A program made the translations under genes and the position numbers. Below, piece after piece: positions 47,728-59,467 of a stretch of DNA of 64,000 bases (its first letter is position 1; each line of letters begins with the position of its first letter). The DNA is from Terfezia claveryi (Eukaryota; Ascomycota; Pezizomycetes; Pezizales; Pezizaceae). The notes under the pieces are model-generated. The model saw only the letters and a list, made by a program, of their open reading frames with translations. It had not been told where the DNA came from and ran no database searches. The stretch spans positions 496,001 to 560,000 of the forward strand of contig WHUX01000013.1 of assembly GCA_015179025.1 (NCBI GenBank). Direction: 5' to 3'.

Positions 47728-47971
47728 TAGGCCTGGGCACGAGACAAGATATCTCGAAACGTCTTGAGACTGTTCGGTAAAAGTCTCGTGAAAGTCTCGA
47801 AAATTCTACGGAAATTTTTCATTGGCTGCGACATGCAGAAATTTGTGATAGCATAGCGAGTTTGAATATGATTATGATTGTGTTGGGTGCTGGATGTCCA
47901 AAGACCTCGAGAGTTACGAGACTGTCTTGTGACCACAGCCATAGAGTCGAGACGTCTCTTGCCCAGGCCTA
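47728..47971. mobile_element. hAT-like MITE, 244 bp
   Basis: The left end TAGGCCTGGGCACGAGAC and the reverse complement of the right end TAGGCCTGGGCAAGAGAC differ at one base. TAGGCCTGGGCA-type ends are seen in hAT elements. CCGTAAT occurs just left (47721-47727) and at 47978-47984, six bases beyond the right TIR, so an 8-bp TSD is not clean. GTCTCG-like words recur inside. No transposase. Confidence 0.6.
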
Positions 47972-47984
47972 CCCGGGCCGTAAT

Positions 47985-49103
47985 CCAAACCCCTTATTAT
48001 CCTCCCCAATTAATCTCCCCATCATTGCTGGTTTGTAGCGAAGGTGGTGGTGGTGATTTTGATGCTTGTTCAAGTGATTACTGTGCCTTTTTTTTCTCTT
48101 TTCTACTGTTCCTCTGCTTCTATTTTCTTGGGGTTCCTCGCTCTGGTGGCGGTGATGGTATTGAAGCTTGAAGATTAGATGCGTATTGGTAGCTCTTGTA
48201 GGTATAGCAGGCGCTGATACTTGGACTGCAGCATCTGTAATGATACGTTCAGGTAGTACAGTCTGGATAGTTTGAGTGCTCGTTATAGTGGTGGAGGGAG
48301 GGAAACGGATTGACATGAAATCGATTCTGCAACCCACTCCCTGAAGACCTCCAGAGTCTTAGAAGGGTGTCCATATGCTTTCCTGAGACCGACCGCCAGC
48401 TTTGAGACTCCCGTCGCCATCATTGCAGTTGGGGTAAGTACCTGGCTTTGGGTCTTTTGCCCGGGACCATGTTGAGATCTACAGAATTTACCACCCAGAT
48501 TTGGGCACCCTCCCCACCGTCGATTGGCGTAGGCGGTACCGAGTTGGAGTCGTGATTCTTTGGGTCCAACGGCGCCGCATGTTAATTAATATCCATATCC
48601 GCATATGGTTGCGCTGCTTTAAATTCCTGTGCCCATCATTCTCATTTGATTGGCTATGACGGCCGTGCTGGTTTGCGGCTCTATTCAGTTGGCCAATCCG
48701 GTGCTGCCAACAATCTATGTAGTAGTAATTGCCCTCGCCGCGGGGTTTTAATTCGATATTGAATATTGTTCTTCCGTTCTAGCTCCTACGTGGGCCCTTA
48801 CCTCCACCTCCCTGCAACAGCTGGTATTCGCGCCCGGCGCCCCCGTCTTGTGATAGTCTAGGTTAGGGGAGCCTAATATGATCCTTTCGTATCTGATGCA
48901 GTGGAAATGCACCTTGTCAAGTTCCCATTCACTTCATGTTAAGCTATGGTCCTACCCCATTTTGGTGAGTTTCTGTGTCTGCCCTTGCCAATTTAAGACC
49001 TCGTAAAGCCCCAAACAGGACTCGAAGTGGGCGTAACAGTTAAGGTGAGAGTTGCAATCCCAGAAGACGGGAGCAAGGGGCTTCGCTGATACCGACCCCG
49101 GCT
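47985..49103. other. Intergenic, no supported gene
   Basis: A GTAAGTACC donor-like site near 48433 follows a short open stretch (ASFETPVAIIAVG), too little for a gene. Nothing else supported. Confidence 0.35.
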
Positions 49104-49807
49104 TTAGAACCGCCCTGTTGAGCCCAGTTTCCCCAACGAATTATTGTCTGCCGCTTCGGGGGACTTCCGGCTGCTTATGGCCTCGTTACTCGGCGCACTC
49201 TCGCTGCCTTTCCAGGATGCCCGGCCTGAAGATTGTTTTTCACGTACGTAACTATGAGACATAAGGCCCCCAGGCTCTTGCCTATATGCCTGGGAAGTTG
49301 GGTGCAGTATGCTCCAAGAATCCCCCGTGAGTATCTGGGCTACCGGTAACACCAAACTGCGTATAGTTGATTTATGTAGACGGTGATCGTAACGAGGGAT
49401 AATATTCGGAGTTGGCGTTGTGTTATCATACAAAAGGCTATATTCCGAGTAATAGGTAAAGGTGAAAAGATTTTGAGGGACAGGTGGCCCCAGGTAAGGT
49501 TTGAGACGAGTTTGAGACCAAGGATGGCAGATTAAAGAGGACTGTAAGCCTCCCGACGAGACCACGTTGGGGGGACGGGCTAACTAAGATTTCGTCTCTA
49601 CCTGCATCGTTAATTATTTCATCATCCTGAACCTGACAATCCATGGCAAGGCCCAATGGGGCGTGCTCTGGATCCAGTGTGTGCCCAACAGGTAAGTTGT
49701 CAACCTAGCCAACACTCGCTCAATCCGCATGTCGCTCTTCCCACAACCCCCCACTGTTATCCGAGTTGCAGTTCGGCCACGAAATTTCGAAAGGCTTCCC
49801 CCGACAT
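49104..49807 (-). CDS. Possible multi-exon gene, unknown protein
   Basis: ATG at 49807-49805 begins MSGEAFRNFVAELQLG. Further minus-strand stretches look coding in successive frames: GCGKSDMRIERVLARLTTYL, then MDCQVQDDEIINDAGRDEIL through SPSPQRGLV, then a 153-codon frame to 49104 (contains RLKPYLGPPVPQNLFTFTYY, GSESAPSNEAISSRKSPEAA). The C-terminal part is Ser-rich and likely disordered. I could not fix the splice sites. Function unknown; either a real gene with several short introns or a relic. Confidence 0.35.
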
Positions 49808-50211
49808 GACTCAAAGATAGCAGCGAAGTGCCAGCGCGTTACTCCTGGTAGTTAGGGCGTCGGTTAGTTTTTAAACATATGTCGGTACATTTTTTCTCTC
49901 TTCCGGCATGCGAGTTACCCCGCGGTCGGCTAGCTCCTGGGTGGGGAAGGACACTTAGAGGGATTGCACCGCCCACCTGGCCTCTCTCGCCTGGGGGTGT
50001 AATTCAGATTAATATTCTTGGGGGTATCTAGGTAGATACTGGCCCAGAGCTTATGTATAATCTAGACAGATTCAAAGTGAGTGAGAAATGACAGAATAGA
50101 AAAAGTAAGATATGATACCCAGCGAGTGAGAAGCATTCTATGATAGATCAACACTTGTAAACGTCCCAGCACACTTAAAACTGGACTTGGTATAAAAGAT
50201 ACCTATATACA
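49808..50211. other. Intergenic, no supported gene
   Basis: No supported feature before the LINE micro-insertion. Confidence 0.4.
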
Positions 50212-50298
50212 AGCGCCTGGCTACCTCATGGCCCCCCTAACGGGGCCGCATAGGTAGTAACTAGTTTTAAAAATAAAAAAAAAAAGCGCCTGGCTACC
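50212..50298 (+). mobile_element. 59-bp LINE 3'-end micro-insertion, copy 4, with 14-bp TSD
   Basis: AGCGCCTGGCTACC at 50212-50225 and 50285-50298 flanks only 59 bp: TCATGGCCCC...GGGGCCGCATAGGTAG and an A-rich tail. This is just the terminal stem-loop of the LINE family. The upstream TSD end (TGGCTACC) also matches the element's own sequence before the hairpin, which suggests microhomology at the 5' junction. Confidence 0.85.
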
Positions 50299-51387
50299 CC
50301 AGCCGAAGAAATGGCAAGGTACATTTCCTAGGGGTACAAGAGTCAGGAATCCCAGGCTATGCTCCATCCATCCAGAAGCCGAGGGCCCAATACAAGCCCA
50401 CAGCCTCAACTCAGGCTGCTAGACTCAATCCAATAAGCTGGGATTCCTATGGGCCAGGGATTTTTCTTTTAAAAATTTCATTACTCGTATTCTTGTAAGT
50501 ATATTCTTTTATCTGGTATGCTTATAATGAGGGTAAGTGCGTATATCTGGCGATAGAGTGTAATTTAACTTTGGGCTTGCGCCCATTGCTGGGTCCAAAG
50601 TACTACATAATTCTATCGCAGACCCCGTCAGCCATACCAGCCATTTGTTTAGTCTGATGGAGAAGCGGTGCATTCTACTGTTGAACATCCCTAATCACTC
50701 CCTAAGTCATGGGCCTTCGGAGAGTCAAAGGGCGGCGAATTTCCCCTTTAAAAGCATTACAACCTACCTGTTCAGTTTAAGCTCAGATATTTATACCTCT
50801 TTTTTTTTCTTTCTTTAACTCAGTATTCATATGTGAATAAAACACGGAGAGAGCTTTTGGCAAAACCGCCCACCGTAAATGTCTTGTCCGCGAGATTTTA
50901 CGGTAGGTACATTAGTTTGGCTTCTAATCTCAACAAAAATTGAATTGGCACTGTTTCTGTTCAAATATTCCGGCATGGTTGCCCAGTATGTTGACCCTGT
51001 TGAGTGAACACCTATAGGTACCTAGGTACAGCAATGGAGTATATAAACATATATGTATATGTATATATGAGAGGGTAACAGTATTCATAGTCATTGACTC
51101 GTCTGTCCACGGCCGGCATCGGAGCCTGCTATAGGAGGTCTCTGGGGGGCTGCCCGGTTATACATGGATATCTCAGCATGGTGGAAGTGGAGATTAACAG
51201 CAAAGTCAGCAGCACAGATCCCGTCTTAATACCAAGAACACCGCTACATCACGTTCCAATATAGGACAACTATAGAAACTTTATCGTAGTTCACGGTCAG
51301 GAGACTCAGTATAGGTTAGAGTTAGTGACGGACGGAACGGACTACTGTATTGGCTAGCTCCAGCCCCTCAATCTTCCGATGATGAAG
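50299..51387. other. Intergenic, no supported gene
   Basis: AT-rich with alternating TATA tract near 51050-51070. No gene. Confidence 0.4.
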
Positions 51388-51640
51388 AAGAAGAGACCAC
51401 CTCTATATCGAGCGCCATTTGCATATGAGAAAGAATGAGTGGTCACTAGCGGATTCGGGGTGGGGGATACTGAGTGCTTGGAATAACTACGATTCTCAAG
51501 AGCGGAGACCTGGAGCTTCTCAATTATCTGGGACTTGCGGAGTGGATTGATTCGCCAGTTAAGATACTGGCGCGACATGTAAAGTGTGCACTTTGCATGT
51601 TGCTCTATCGACTGTCACCTCTCCAGACGTAGGACCCGTC
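51388..51640 (+). pseudogene. Second Harbinger fragment (N-terminal region)
   Basis: Nucleotides align with 24890-25130 of the better Harbinger remnant: ATGAGAAAGAATGAGTGGTC, GGATTCGGGGTGGGGGATAC, GAGTGCTTGGAATA, CGCCAGTTAAGATACTGGCG and TGCATGTTGCTCTATCGACT have clear counterparts there. Nothing matching the catalytic part follows. Sequence divergence from the 24.8-kb copy is appreciable. Confidence 0.6.
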
Positions 51641-52388
51641 GCGACGTTCGGTTCGAGTTCCGCTAAAGTTCTTGAGCTCTATGCTCCCCAAACATGGGTC
51701 GATGCTTCCCCGCGGTGTAATATGGCAAATTTCTTACCGTCTTTAAGTAATTCCTATGACGATACGTGCATAAAATGGACTTGCAGCGATGGCATGAGCC
51801 CTTTTCTGAGCAGCGTAGCATGTACTTTGCTGCCTAGCTAGACGCTTTCTCCACGGAGTATTTTTAGCTATAGGGAAGCTTATGATAAGTTCCTCCAATC
51901 ATGCCTAGTAACCGCGTCGCTGCTTGAGCGGCTCAATTGACCCTATTCTGAGTAGCGTGAAGCTTGAGACAGTTGTCTTACATGGTCAAATAATGTGTTG
52001 ATAAAATTCAAATGATTTCTAGCTATAAATAACCCATGCAGAAGAGCGTGAGGTGATTAGGCAGCCGCACTTACGTGGTACGAAGGTACTGTACTGCCCC
52101 ATCAGCAGTACCCCCACATAAGCATGTCCGAGTCATTCGTATGTCGTTGCAGGTTGATGCTTACTAACAAGAGATATCAATTTGAGTTTGCGAAACCTCT
52201 TATTACTACTTTAAAATAAATAGGTATATACCTAGCCTCCAAATTCAATTCCGATTGAGTTCACTAAATAATACTGTCACGAGAGATCTAGAAAACTTGT
52301 ATCAATTTGAATTTGGCCACTCGAGCTCGAGTTATTCCAGAGACACTTTATTTCTTCGTTATATCCCATCCATAATCACCCTAACGAC
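51641..52388. other. Intergenic, no supported gene
   Basis: Upstream region of the 52.4-kb zinc-finger gene. No other supported feature; an 85-codon frame at 51584-51841 has no motif. Confidence 0.4.
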
Positions 52389-53439
52389 ATGCCCCCAAAC
52401 AAGAGACTTGGGCACGTACCCAGCGAGCTTATTTGGCCACAGGCCCTAACACAACCGGCAGCTGCAGATGACAATCACTCAGGATTCTTACCTGCACACA
52501 ACTCTATTGACAATCTTGACCACGTTTTGCCGATGGGAAATCCTGTATACCTTGTTAACGGTGGTTATCCTCTGGCCCACGCTGATGGTCATGAGTACTT
52601 CCATGCACATCCACAAGATCACTATGGGTTCGACCGCAGGACCTCGGAGACAGTAATCCCTCTTCCAGCGGCTTCTAATAACAATGGCTTTGTGATGGAG
52701 AGGCAAGGAAAGCTAAAGCAACGTCGGGAAAAAAAGCCGATCATCTGTCAGTTCCTGGGCTATGATTGCGAGTTTATGATGGCCAAAGATCATGGCATCT
52801 TCAAGAATTATGCTGAGTTAAAGTATGTATCATTGAATCCACCTTCAACATTTTTCAAAGCCTCTAACTAATAATTATAGGGAGGATGCATTGAGGCATC
52901 TCAATGCATTTCAGTGTGAGAAATGCGGTAAGCGGTTTGGCAAACGTTATGGCAAAAAACGCCATAGCGAAAAGAAACAAACCTTATGTACACCACCGGA
53001 AGGTGGAAACAACCAGGCAGTTACTTGGATAACCCCAGACTTTGCGGCGGCCATCGTGGAACTGGAAGACGCCAAAAAAGACGCCAAAGTGATGGCAGCT
53101 ATAGCTAAATGCATACAGCTCTGTGGTGAGTGTGCTCTTTATGTTACTCAATTTATCTGACATTGGAGGCCTAACCGAAGGTGCCCATTGTATCAATGCC
53201 TAGATGGGAAACCAAGAATTCGGAACCGGGAAAAACCTCAGAGGAGATTGGCACCTCATGACAACCTGGTAGCTGTAGTTACCGATCAACCAACGGTTGC
53301 CACATCTCCTGACCATAACTCGTGGAGCCCACAAGCAACTGTTATCCAGAATCCACGCCACTCTCTTCCGAGACCTGCTTCAGGTTTTCGTCAGGACCTC
53401 TTAGTGAATGATACTCTCAAGCAGCCATCGGAATACTAA
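52389..53439 (+). CDS. Zinc-finger family protein, copy 3 (304 aa, 3 exons)
   Basis: Joined exons 52389-52822, 52881-53125 and 53204-53439 give 304 residues from ATG (MPPNKRLGHVPSEL). Intron 1 has GTATGTAT, CTAACTAAT and TTATAG; intron 2 has GTGAGTGTG, CCTAACC and TGCCTAG. Exon 1 adds about 90 residues absent from copy 2, then KPIICQFLGYDCEFMMAKDH. Exon 2 has EDALRHLNAFQCEKCGKRFG with C157/C160/H173 and C181, a C2HC-like finger, and KCIQLCG. Exon 3 (GKPRIRNREKPQRRL...) ends at TAA 53437-53439. The same frame then stays open for 91 codons, so the present stop may be premature. Nucleic-acid binding is inferred. Confidence 0.72.
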
Positions 53440-53881
53440 GAACCCGGCACGGCAATATGCGACACTTCATTAGCCACCCGCAGTTATACGGGGGACAGTA
53501 TATATATGAATTATGCCCCAGGCGGAGTGGGGCTGAATCAAATTCCTCAAGGACCACATGTGGATACAATTCCTTATCACGAATTCCTGGGCATCACGGA
53601 GGAAGAGCCTCCAGGCCTCGCACAAGATCCCTTCGAGTTCATAGCAAGCTCGAATGGGAGCGGAGAACTGCAGGCCGTCTACTACAACTTTCAACCGTTT
53701 GTCCAAGGGTGGTAATCCTTACTATTCTCAACATTCACCAACCCAGGATCTCACGGGGTGGTATTCAAGTGCTCAACATCAGGGCGAGTCGGATCACGAT
53801 ACTGGCGTTGAACGTGGTCAACCAGAAACTCCAGACCTATCTAGTGGACTCATTCACCAATATGGCCATGGCCCTAAATAA
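53440..53881 (+). pseudogene. Open, coding-like extension after the stop of copy 3
   Basis: In the same frame as exon 3, 91 codons read on to TAA at 53713-53715, including MNYAPGGVGLNQIPQG, YHEFLGITEEEPPGLAQDP and YYNFQPFVQGW. The EFLGITEEEPPGL part faintly resembles YLTDEVAEQTPGL in copy 2's C-terminus. A one-base shift near 53708 would continue into NPYYSQHSPTQDLTGWYSS...HQYGHGPK ending at 53881. This suggests the gene was once longer, or that an undetected intron removes the stop. Confidence 0.45.
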
Positions 53882-56800
53882 ATTATTTATGATGGGTAAG
53901 TACTGTTGAAGGATGACTATTAACGAGATCTGGACTATTTTAGGTTTGATCGGCTGCAAGGGTTTCGTGCGCTTCTTTTAACGTCGGTATGGGGTCATAA
54001 AAGTATAGTATACCATGAGAGGAATCCAGTTGTATTGAATTGGCGATACGGAAGGTCAAAGACAGGCATAAATATAAAGAGGTCATGGTGGTTTTTTTGA
54101 CACTTTCTTTACGAACTTTAATCTCACTTAAAAGGGAGAGAGGATTTGGCGGAGGAGGCGCGGGGTTGATGTATTTACAATTGCGTACGTTTGCTTTCTT
54201 TTGTCCTTTTTGGGCTCGGGAGGCTGGACTCGCTTCTTGTACCGAAAGCTTATGTCGAATCTTTGATTCAGGACCCTGTCATGATCTTAGCGATTGCGAG
54301 TATAGACTTTTAGGATAAAGGGAAAAGAAAGAAAGCGTTAGTATTGGACCATGCATCGTAAGCCTGAATAGGCTTAGGCACTATATATCACTGCTCTCGT
54401 GTTCCTCACTCTCTCCATTTCTATCACTTTGCCGGTCATCACTTGCTTTCAAGTAAATTATTACGCATGGATTAATATTGGAATTTAAACAGTATCATGC
54501 TAGGATTCTTTGGGTGATCTAAGCGTGCATGTTCGGTGCGGCTGTCCACCAGTTTCCGAATTCAACTTCCAATAACCTTATAACCATAGTTCTCTACTGA
54601 AAAGTATCATAAACTCAGATATCTAAGATAGAAATCATTGGAAAAATCATTAAGGATAATATAATCTTATGTTGGGAGTGGTGCCGTTGAGATAGAGATT
54701 AAGATACAAAGTACCAGTCTGGTTGCATTCCTTTTCCCCACAGTAATATTTGTGTGAAACTAAGTACTTCCCAAACCGTGCCAAAGGTAAAATATGGAGG
54801 AAACACTTGACCCTGAAATTGAGACAAAACATAAAAAGATATTCATTCCGTTACGAAGCCACTTCGAAAAAGGATCTCACTTCATATGTTTGCTTCTGAT
54901 AATTCCGTGTATCAGTTTAAGGTCCGGGGCACAAGACTAAGTTTGTAGCATGTCGTACTCGTCCTTTCCTTATAATTTTATGGAAATTCAGGAAATTCAG
55001 ATTTAGATTGCACTGCTAGGATCCCACGTTTGCACGGAGTCCGTAATTACACGCGTACTTTGAAAAGGTCATAACAAATCACCAACACCACAAATTAACT
55101 TGCTAATGGTCTCTGAAACAAGTACTTATCAAACTTATGGGGGTTATTTGATTTACTTGTATTTCTGCGTTACTTGATAAACATTCTGAAAGTTTCCATA
55201 CTAGTAGCTACCATTAAGTACCTATATAAAACGCCATGTATCCACCCCTTCTTGATAGTTATCTTGCATCTTTGGAAGATACGGTCTATGGATCAACCGC
55301 TCATTTTTGGATTTTCTTCAGAAAATGTGTAAAACTGCCTCTTGCTAACACTTACTATCTAGAACTATACAGCCACCACACAAGTTTATACTTAAAATTC
55401 TATTAGAAATACATTTACCTGTATTCCACATTTGTGGGGACAATCCTAGTTTGGTATTCACGAGGTGTCAAAACCCTATAAGGCTCCTTCAACAGGGGGT
55501 AGTGTTGGAGAGGTGTCTACAGTCGGGAGATATAAGTAAGAGTAACCGCACAGAAACCTAGATATCTTATCAACAAAGGATTCTATATGGAAATAGAACT
55601 ATGGTGAAAAAAGATGTATTACCTAGTAATTTGAAGAATTCTTTTATGTTATATACTAGTTGTCCTTTACATCAACTTTGCTCGTTACCGTCGGAACTCT
55701 ACTACTTACTCCTGCAGGCATTATACTCAAGCTCATTGTCCACCAAATATATATCTCTTCCCTCACCATGCTAACTGCATGTCAAGCATAAAGAGTAGAC
55801 GACAATGCACACTGTGTGGGATACTATGATTAGTTACACGGAACAAGTGGCTATAGTCATGTCGCACTGTGATATATTGCAGCTGTGACTTAATTCCATG
55901 TAATCAGTAGCCCATGGATATCTAAGCCTCCTTTATGTGTCAATACAATGTTCTAGTGCAGATAAGACGAGTACGACATACAGCAAAACATGAGTACGCT
56001 ATGTCACAACCGGAGTGTAGCAAACTGCATCAAATGGACATTATATACATATATATGAAGCCTCTATAGTTATAAAATTAGCTCATTCAACGTCGAGGCT
56101 TGGATAAACTACCTTCAATTACAAAACGTTCCAGCTTCACAAGGGTGGAACTTTGAGTACTTTGTAGCGTCATATTATGAGCACCACAAGTGCCCACTAG
56201 TACTGGTAGCTTATAGAAGCACCCAATTTACAAATGTCATTAATTACCTCCAGGAGCAAAATTGAAAGCTACGAAAGCATAAACAATTCCCATGAGTAAA
56301 AATGGGGTCTAATTGAACGCTTTACAAAATATAACATTACTGTGTTGGGGACATACAGACTAGAGTGTCTCGGAACATTTACGAGACGATAAAAATTGGA
56401 AAAGTACAAGCTGACACTGATGTGGTGGGCATGCTATTCAGGGTAACACCTTGTTTTGCCACAAGATAGCAAAATTAGCAGATCAATCTATACCCCCATC
56501 CCGAAGCATTGGAGTAATTTCATGAATTATTATATGGTAGTCTCTTTTTCTAGCTCAAAGGGTGTGAATTTCCTTGGGGTGCTATTTCCCTTGCAGGAGC
56601 CAGAGATTACAATTCTATTGTAACCCCCACGATCAGAGCGAAGCTTATACCTACAGTAATATACCAAGCAACTTTGTATCAGGAAAAACTTCACCTATAT
56701 ATATATACAATATAGATATGGCTCATTGGAACTTGAACAATTTCCCTAGCACCTGGCTTTTTAGGAGCATATTGAGGTGGCCTATTTTGTATAATCTCTC

Positions 56801-59299
56801 TCACACACTAATCTGCTTGTTAAGGCTAATGTTGTACCAAAATTACTATCAATCAACCCTCTATCTAAGGACTATCTTCTCCATCTTGTCTTGATCCCTT
56901 CTTTTGAGTTTACCTAGCCTTAACTTGAGTTTGCCTAATGCATTGTATATATCACTTCGCAATATCTTGCATGGTCCACTCCACTAACCAAATTGTGTCA
57001 AACAAAGTGAGCTTGAAGATGGCCATCTATTGTTCTACCCCATTAGTCTCCCACCTTACTGCCCCTTTACCAAATCTGCCCAATTTGGTAAATTGTCAAA
57101 ATTCACTATATTCCAGACATCAAGAGACAAGTATAACCTTTGAAGTCTCTCACCAGCTACAGTTTCAGCTTTGACAGCTCAGGACAAATAATGTCCCAGA
57201 TTTATATAGCCGACTTGATTTTTTCCTCATGATGTAAGGTCTCACAACATGTTAATGATAAACGCTTTGAGAATACCAAATCAGTTCATTGATTTCTTGT
57301 AGCTTTCGAGTTTTCGTCAACATTTGCGTGAAATTACCAGTGCGGACACTATTGGTACATGTAGTAGGGAGTATCATAAATCCTTGCCACGGTTTCCACC
57401 ACCGCTATTGCTCAGTCTAGTCGGATAATATAGAGTACCCCCACGATCGGAAAGTACTAAGCCGTGCATGCCCAAGTTTACCAGTACACGCAGCTCGCAC
57501 CCCACGCAGATACACCTACCAAATTAAATTCTCAAAACGTGAATGCATGGGGTTGGAGCATAAGAGCCTGACCGGACGCAGCTGTTCAATGTCCCCTCAT
57601 ATGAGGTGTCTGTAAATGTTGTCCATCAAGCTAAAGTTGCTATTGTGAGCTGTGTGTCATTATCAACTTGAATACGAATAATGAATTCTCCCCCCCCCAA
57701 AAAAAAAAAAAAAAAAAAACAACTCCGTGTGCTGGTACCTATCACGATACCACCTCCTTTGTGCTGTACATTTGGGGCCTTCCCGAAGTAGTGACTGAGG
57801 GAATAACAGAAAAACTCAAATCACCTCCATCGACCAGTTTGAGGTTTAGCGGGGTAAGCTATCAGGCAACTTTAAGCAACGAGCATAGCACTAGGTTTAA
57901 ATATTCAGCCTCGCTGTGGCGCCTACACAGTAGCATGAATATTCACTGACACAGCGTATAGCTGCTATTCTTTTCTGACAGCATAATCTACCCCTTGTAT
58001 AATCAACGCAGATGTTTCTCTATACTGCCTTTACATGCATTATCCTGCAGAATTTGTTACTGGTTTCCAATCTGTAGTTGTAAGCGTCTCACTTTTGAAG
58101 GCACTCCACAAACCAACAGGGTTTCAATGACGCCATTCATGCATAACAGCAGGCCCCTATAGCGTGTGACACATACATATTTACGGCCATCTACACTCAA
58201 GATCTAGAGTTTGTTCAACGCCGGGCACCCAACTCTATCCTAGAACAAAACCTTATGAACCACTGTACTAGCTGTTAGCGTTCAAAGCATATATTAGAAT
58301 TATACACAAGATGCGTAGTAGTACATTTACTTGTAAAGATCACAGCCCGAAGAGAGTAAGTTGTTGAATGTACTTAGCTATATAGGTACATACCCTTAAA
58401 AGCACACCCACAGTATAAAGACCCATAATTCCTATATTAGGCATTTGGAAATTCTGTAACTACATGAGCTATCGCTAAAATCAAATGGTAGTAACATGTG
58501 TACCTATGCATTCATATGCTAATGTACATAGAATTTACAACTAGTTCATTATAATGAAAACATCAAGGCCTTGCATTACCCAAGATTCTAACACCTAAAG
58601 GAGCCAACAGAGTTGTGTATGGATATGTATGTAATATTCAGTTATATCAGAGGATGCTGGTACATTGATGCCAACAAAGCCAACCCAAAGTCCATTTCAG
58701 AACATCCAACACTTTTTTAGGGCAATGACATGCCACTGGATATATAACTATTTATATAAATTACTCTAGAAATATGCATCAACCACGGTGTGCTGTTCAT
58801 TTTGTTGCTCTTTACATATTTCTTGGCAACTACTCATTTGGGTATGAGGAAATTTAGACTAGACCAAGTCCGGTAACAGGAATGCTCGACTCCTAAACAG
58901 GAATAGCCGCAACAACTTTTTGTTTCCGAGGCGCCGTATCAAAAAATACCATACAGCCATTCAATAGTTTGTCAATGATTCTTCATGACACGGTGTGCAC
59001 GTGGCCTTGTTTCCCTTCACAAATCAGAAACTGGTAAGATTGACGACCCGGAGATTTGCGCAACCAATTGAACTGATCGCAAAAAAAATGTGATGGTTTG
59101 TTTTCATTGAACCTGATAATTACTGGAATGCACCCACTCTATAGCTGCATCACTCAACCTTGCCTCGACTACTGGTTTACTACTCACGTGTTTAAAAGTA
59201 GGGGTTTCTATAGGAATGTTTACGTAGTTTCTACGAGCCGTCCTACACTGTCCAGTCAAACCCCCGGTACACAAATACATATATAGCGGCATCCCTTAG
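53882..59299. other. Long gene-poor stretch
   Basis: No supported gene over 5.4 kb. Frames of 60-106 codons (54040-54318, 56574-56894, 57668-57949 plus) lack motifs. At 57690-57720 a nine-C run adjoins about twenty A. Several AT-rich tracts. No TIR pair or LTR was noticed. Confidence 0.4.
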
Positions 59300-59467
59300 T
59301 CTACCAAGGGTTCTGGAAAGAATGAAGACCTTATTATTTGCGAACTCGAGGAAGACCAAGAAAATGGTTTTCTCATCAGACCAGTTACCGGATCTGTATA
59401 CTTGCATGGGGAAGGGGCTCCTACTGTTGTCGGTTGGATGGTGATCCCCGATTATCGATCGACCTAG
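59300..59467 (+). pseudogene. Coding-like stretch, possible exon
   Basis: After CCCTTAG, a possible 3' splice site, 55 codons read STKGSGKNEDLIICELEEDQ, then GFLIRPVTGSVYLHGEGAPT and IPDYRST before TAG at 59465-59467. No joined partner exon found. Words GAATGAAGACC and TTGCATGGGGAAG recur at 59746 and 59800, suggesting a diverged duplicate downstream. Confidence 0.28.

Noticed and set aside
53457..53909. 150-codon plus-strand frame in another phase after copy 3 of the zinc-finger family
   Set aside because: Arg/Ser/Leu-rich composition typical of an out-of-frame reading; the exon-3 phase gives more protein-like sequence over the same bases.
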